DNA from: Candidatus Kuenenia stuttgartensis
GTDB taxonomy: Bacteria > Planctomycetota > Planctomycetia > Planctomycetales > Planctomycetaceae
Direction: 5' to 3'
Assembly: GCA_945906725.1 (NCBI GenBank)
Contig: CAMDRI010000052.1
Coordinates: forward strand, 1 to 32,915
DNA: 32,915 nucleotides
The notes under the pieces: model-generated
What the model was told of the DNA's origin: nothing
Databases searched by the model: none
What the model saw: the letters and a program-made list of their open reading frames with translations, nothing else
Position numbers and translations under genes: made by a program
Shown here: in pieces, positions 32,788 through 32,915 of the stretch
How positions within the stretch are numbered: position 1 is the stretch's first letter
How the letters are laid out: each line of letters opens with the position of its first letter

Positions 32788-32915
32788 CGATCCGTCTTGC
32801 GGACCGAAGGCGAGCCAGGCGGTGGCAAAGTCGGTCATTCTGCGGAGGCCGATCCAGAGGGGTTGGGGGCCGGGTGGGGTTTCGGTGGCTCGGTTGTTGT
32901 AGCCGCCCAGTTGCG
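32776..32915 (-). CDS. Transposase C-terminus, IS4 family (partial)
   Basis: Only the last 46 codons are in the window. They read QLGGYNNRATETPPGP, then QPLWIGLRRMTDFATAW and LAFGPQDGSSCV before a TAA. The order LGG(Y/F)xxR ... PPGPxxLWxGLxRxxD is the end of the C-terminal domain of Tn5-like/IS4-family transposases. The family call rests on this short stretch and on the terminal repeat it overlaps. Whether the element is intact cannot be seen from here. Confidence 0.72.
   Translation of the reverse strand, partial: QLGGYNNRATETPPGPQPLWIGLRRMTDFATAWLAFGPQDGSSCV

Larger units (their letters stand above)
32769..32915 (-). mobile_element. IS4-family insertion element (IS50/Tn5-like end), cut by window edge
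   Basis: The element begins at 32769 with the 19-bp end ctgtcgtttatacacaact. This shares CTG and TTATACACAA with the Tn5 outside end CTGACTCTTATACACAAGT. Inward from this end is the 3' end of a transposase gene. The element's rest lies beyond the window. The 9 bases before it (gcgccgaac, 32760-32768) would be the expected target duplication of this group. Confidence 0.8.

Noticed and set aside
1..32915. tRNA, rRNA, CRISPR arrays, phage genes or toxin-antitoxin pairs
   Set aside because: I looked through the gaps for T-loop sequences, regular spacer arrays and small paired genes and saw none that could be supported.

Overview
The window looks like chromosome from a member of the Planctomycetes. 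The evidence is several families concentrated or restricted there: a PSD1-type protein with a CxxCH haem motif, DUF1549, a LamG-like region and DUF1553; two DUF1501 proteins; formylglycine-type sulfatases; and an ABC permease fused to a CPBP protease. Coding sequence is GC-rich with GC-rich third positions, which also produces many long spurious antisense frames. I saw no rRNA, tRNA or CRISPR array.

Layout. 1-929 (-) is a ROK kinase cut by the left edge. 930-1728 holds no convincing gene. 1729-2436 (+) is an unrecognised protein followed by a strong terminator. 2601-4810 (+) is mqnA-mqnC of the futalosine menaquinone route. 4943-8296 (+) is a NatA-like ATPase and a NatB-like permease/CPBP fusion. 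8454-9773 (+) is a nucleotide-sugar dehydrogenase. 9829-10767 (-) is folP. 10971-12341 (+) holds a secreted Cys-Cys-rich protein with its own terminator, then a Tat/lipoprotein-like protein. 12350-14735 (-) is sufU-sufS plus a leucine-rich-repeat protein. 15734-19066 (+) holds rny and an exported HELGH metallopeptidase.

19248-28766 is a divergent accessory block. Leftward run a small 87-aa protein, the PSD1 protein and an alpha/beta-hydrolase-sulfatase fusion. Rightward run a DUF1501 protein, a small membrane protein, an orphan GroES-like protein and protoporphyrinogen oxidase, with 1-3 nt gaps or a 4-nt overlap. The first set, with the DUF1501 protein, fits breakdown of sulfated polymers at the cell envelope (inference). 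28816-30989 (-) is gatC-gatA and rpmB. From 31104 to the right edge is a second DUF1501/sulfatase cluster in decay: the sulfatase has lost its catalytic half, and the DUF1501 gene is cut by an IS4-family element with an IS50/Tn5-like terminal repeat at 32769-32787.

The most unusual signal is a ~65-bp near-palindrome present twice (28117-28181 and 30597-30658). It is phased so that both strands encode nearly the same peptide (GWALLP...GQECPS). One copy sits in frame inside the protoporphyrinogen oxidase gene and the other abuts the gatC ribosome-binding site. Other short repeats are a CGGGAGCG hairpin family, a 7-bp tandem repeat inside the PSD1 gene, and a 14-bp-stem inverted repeat in the divergent promoter region.
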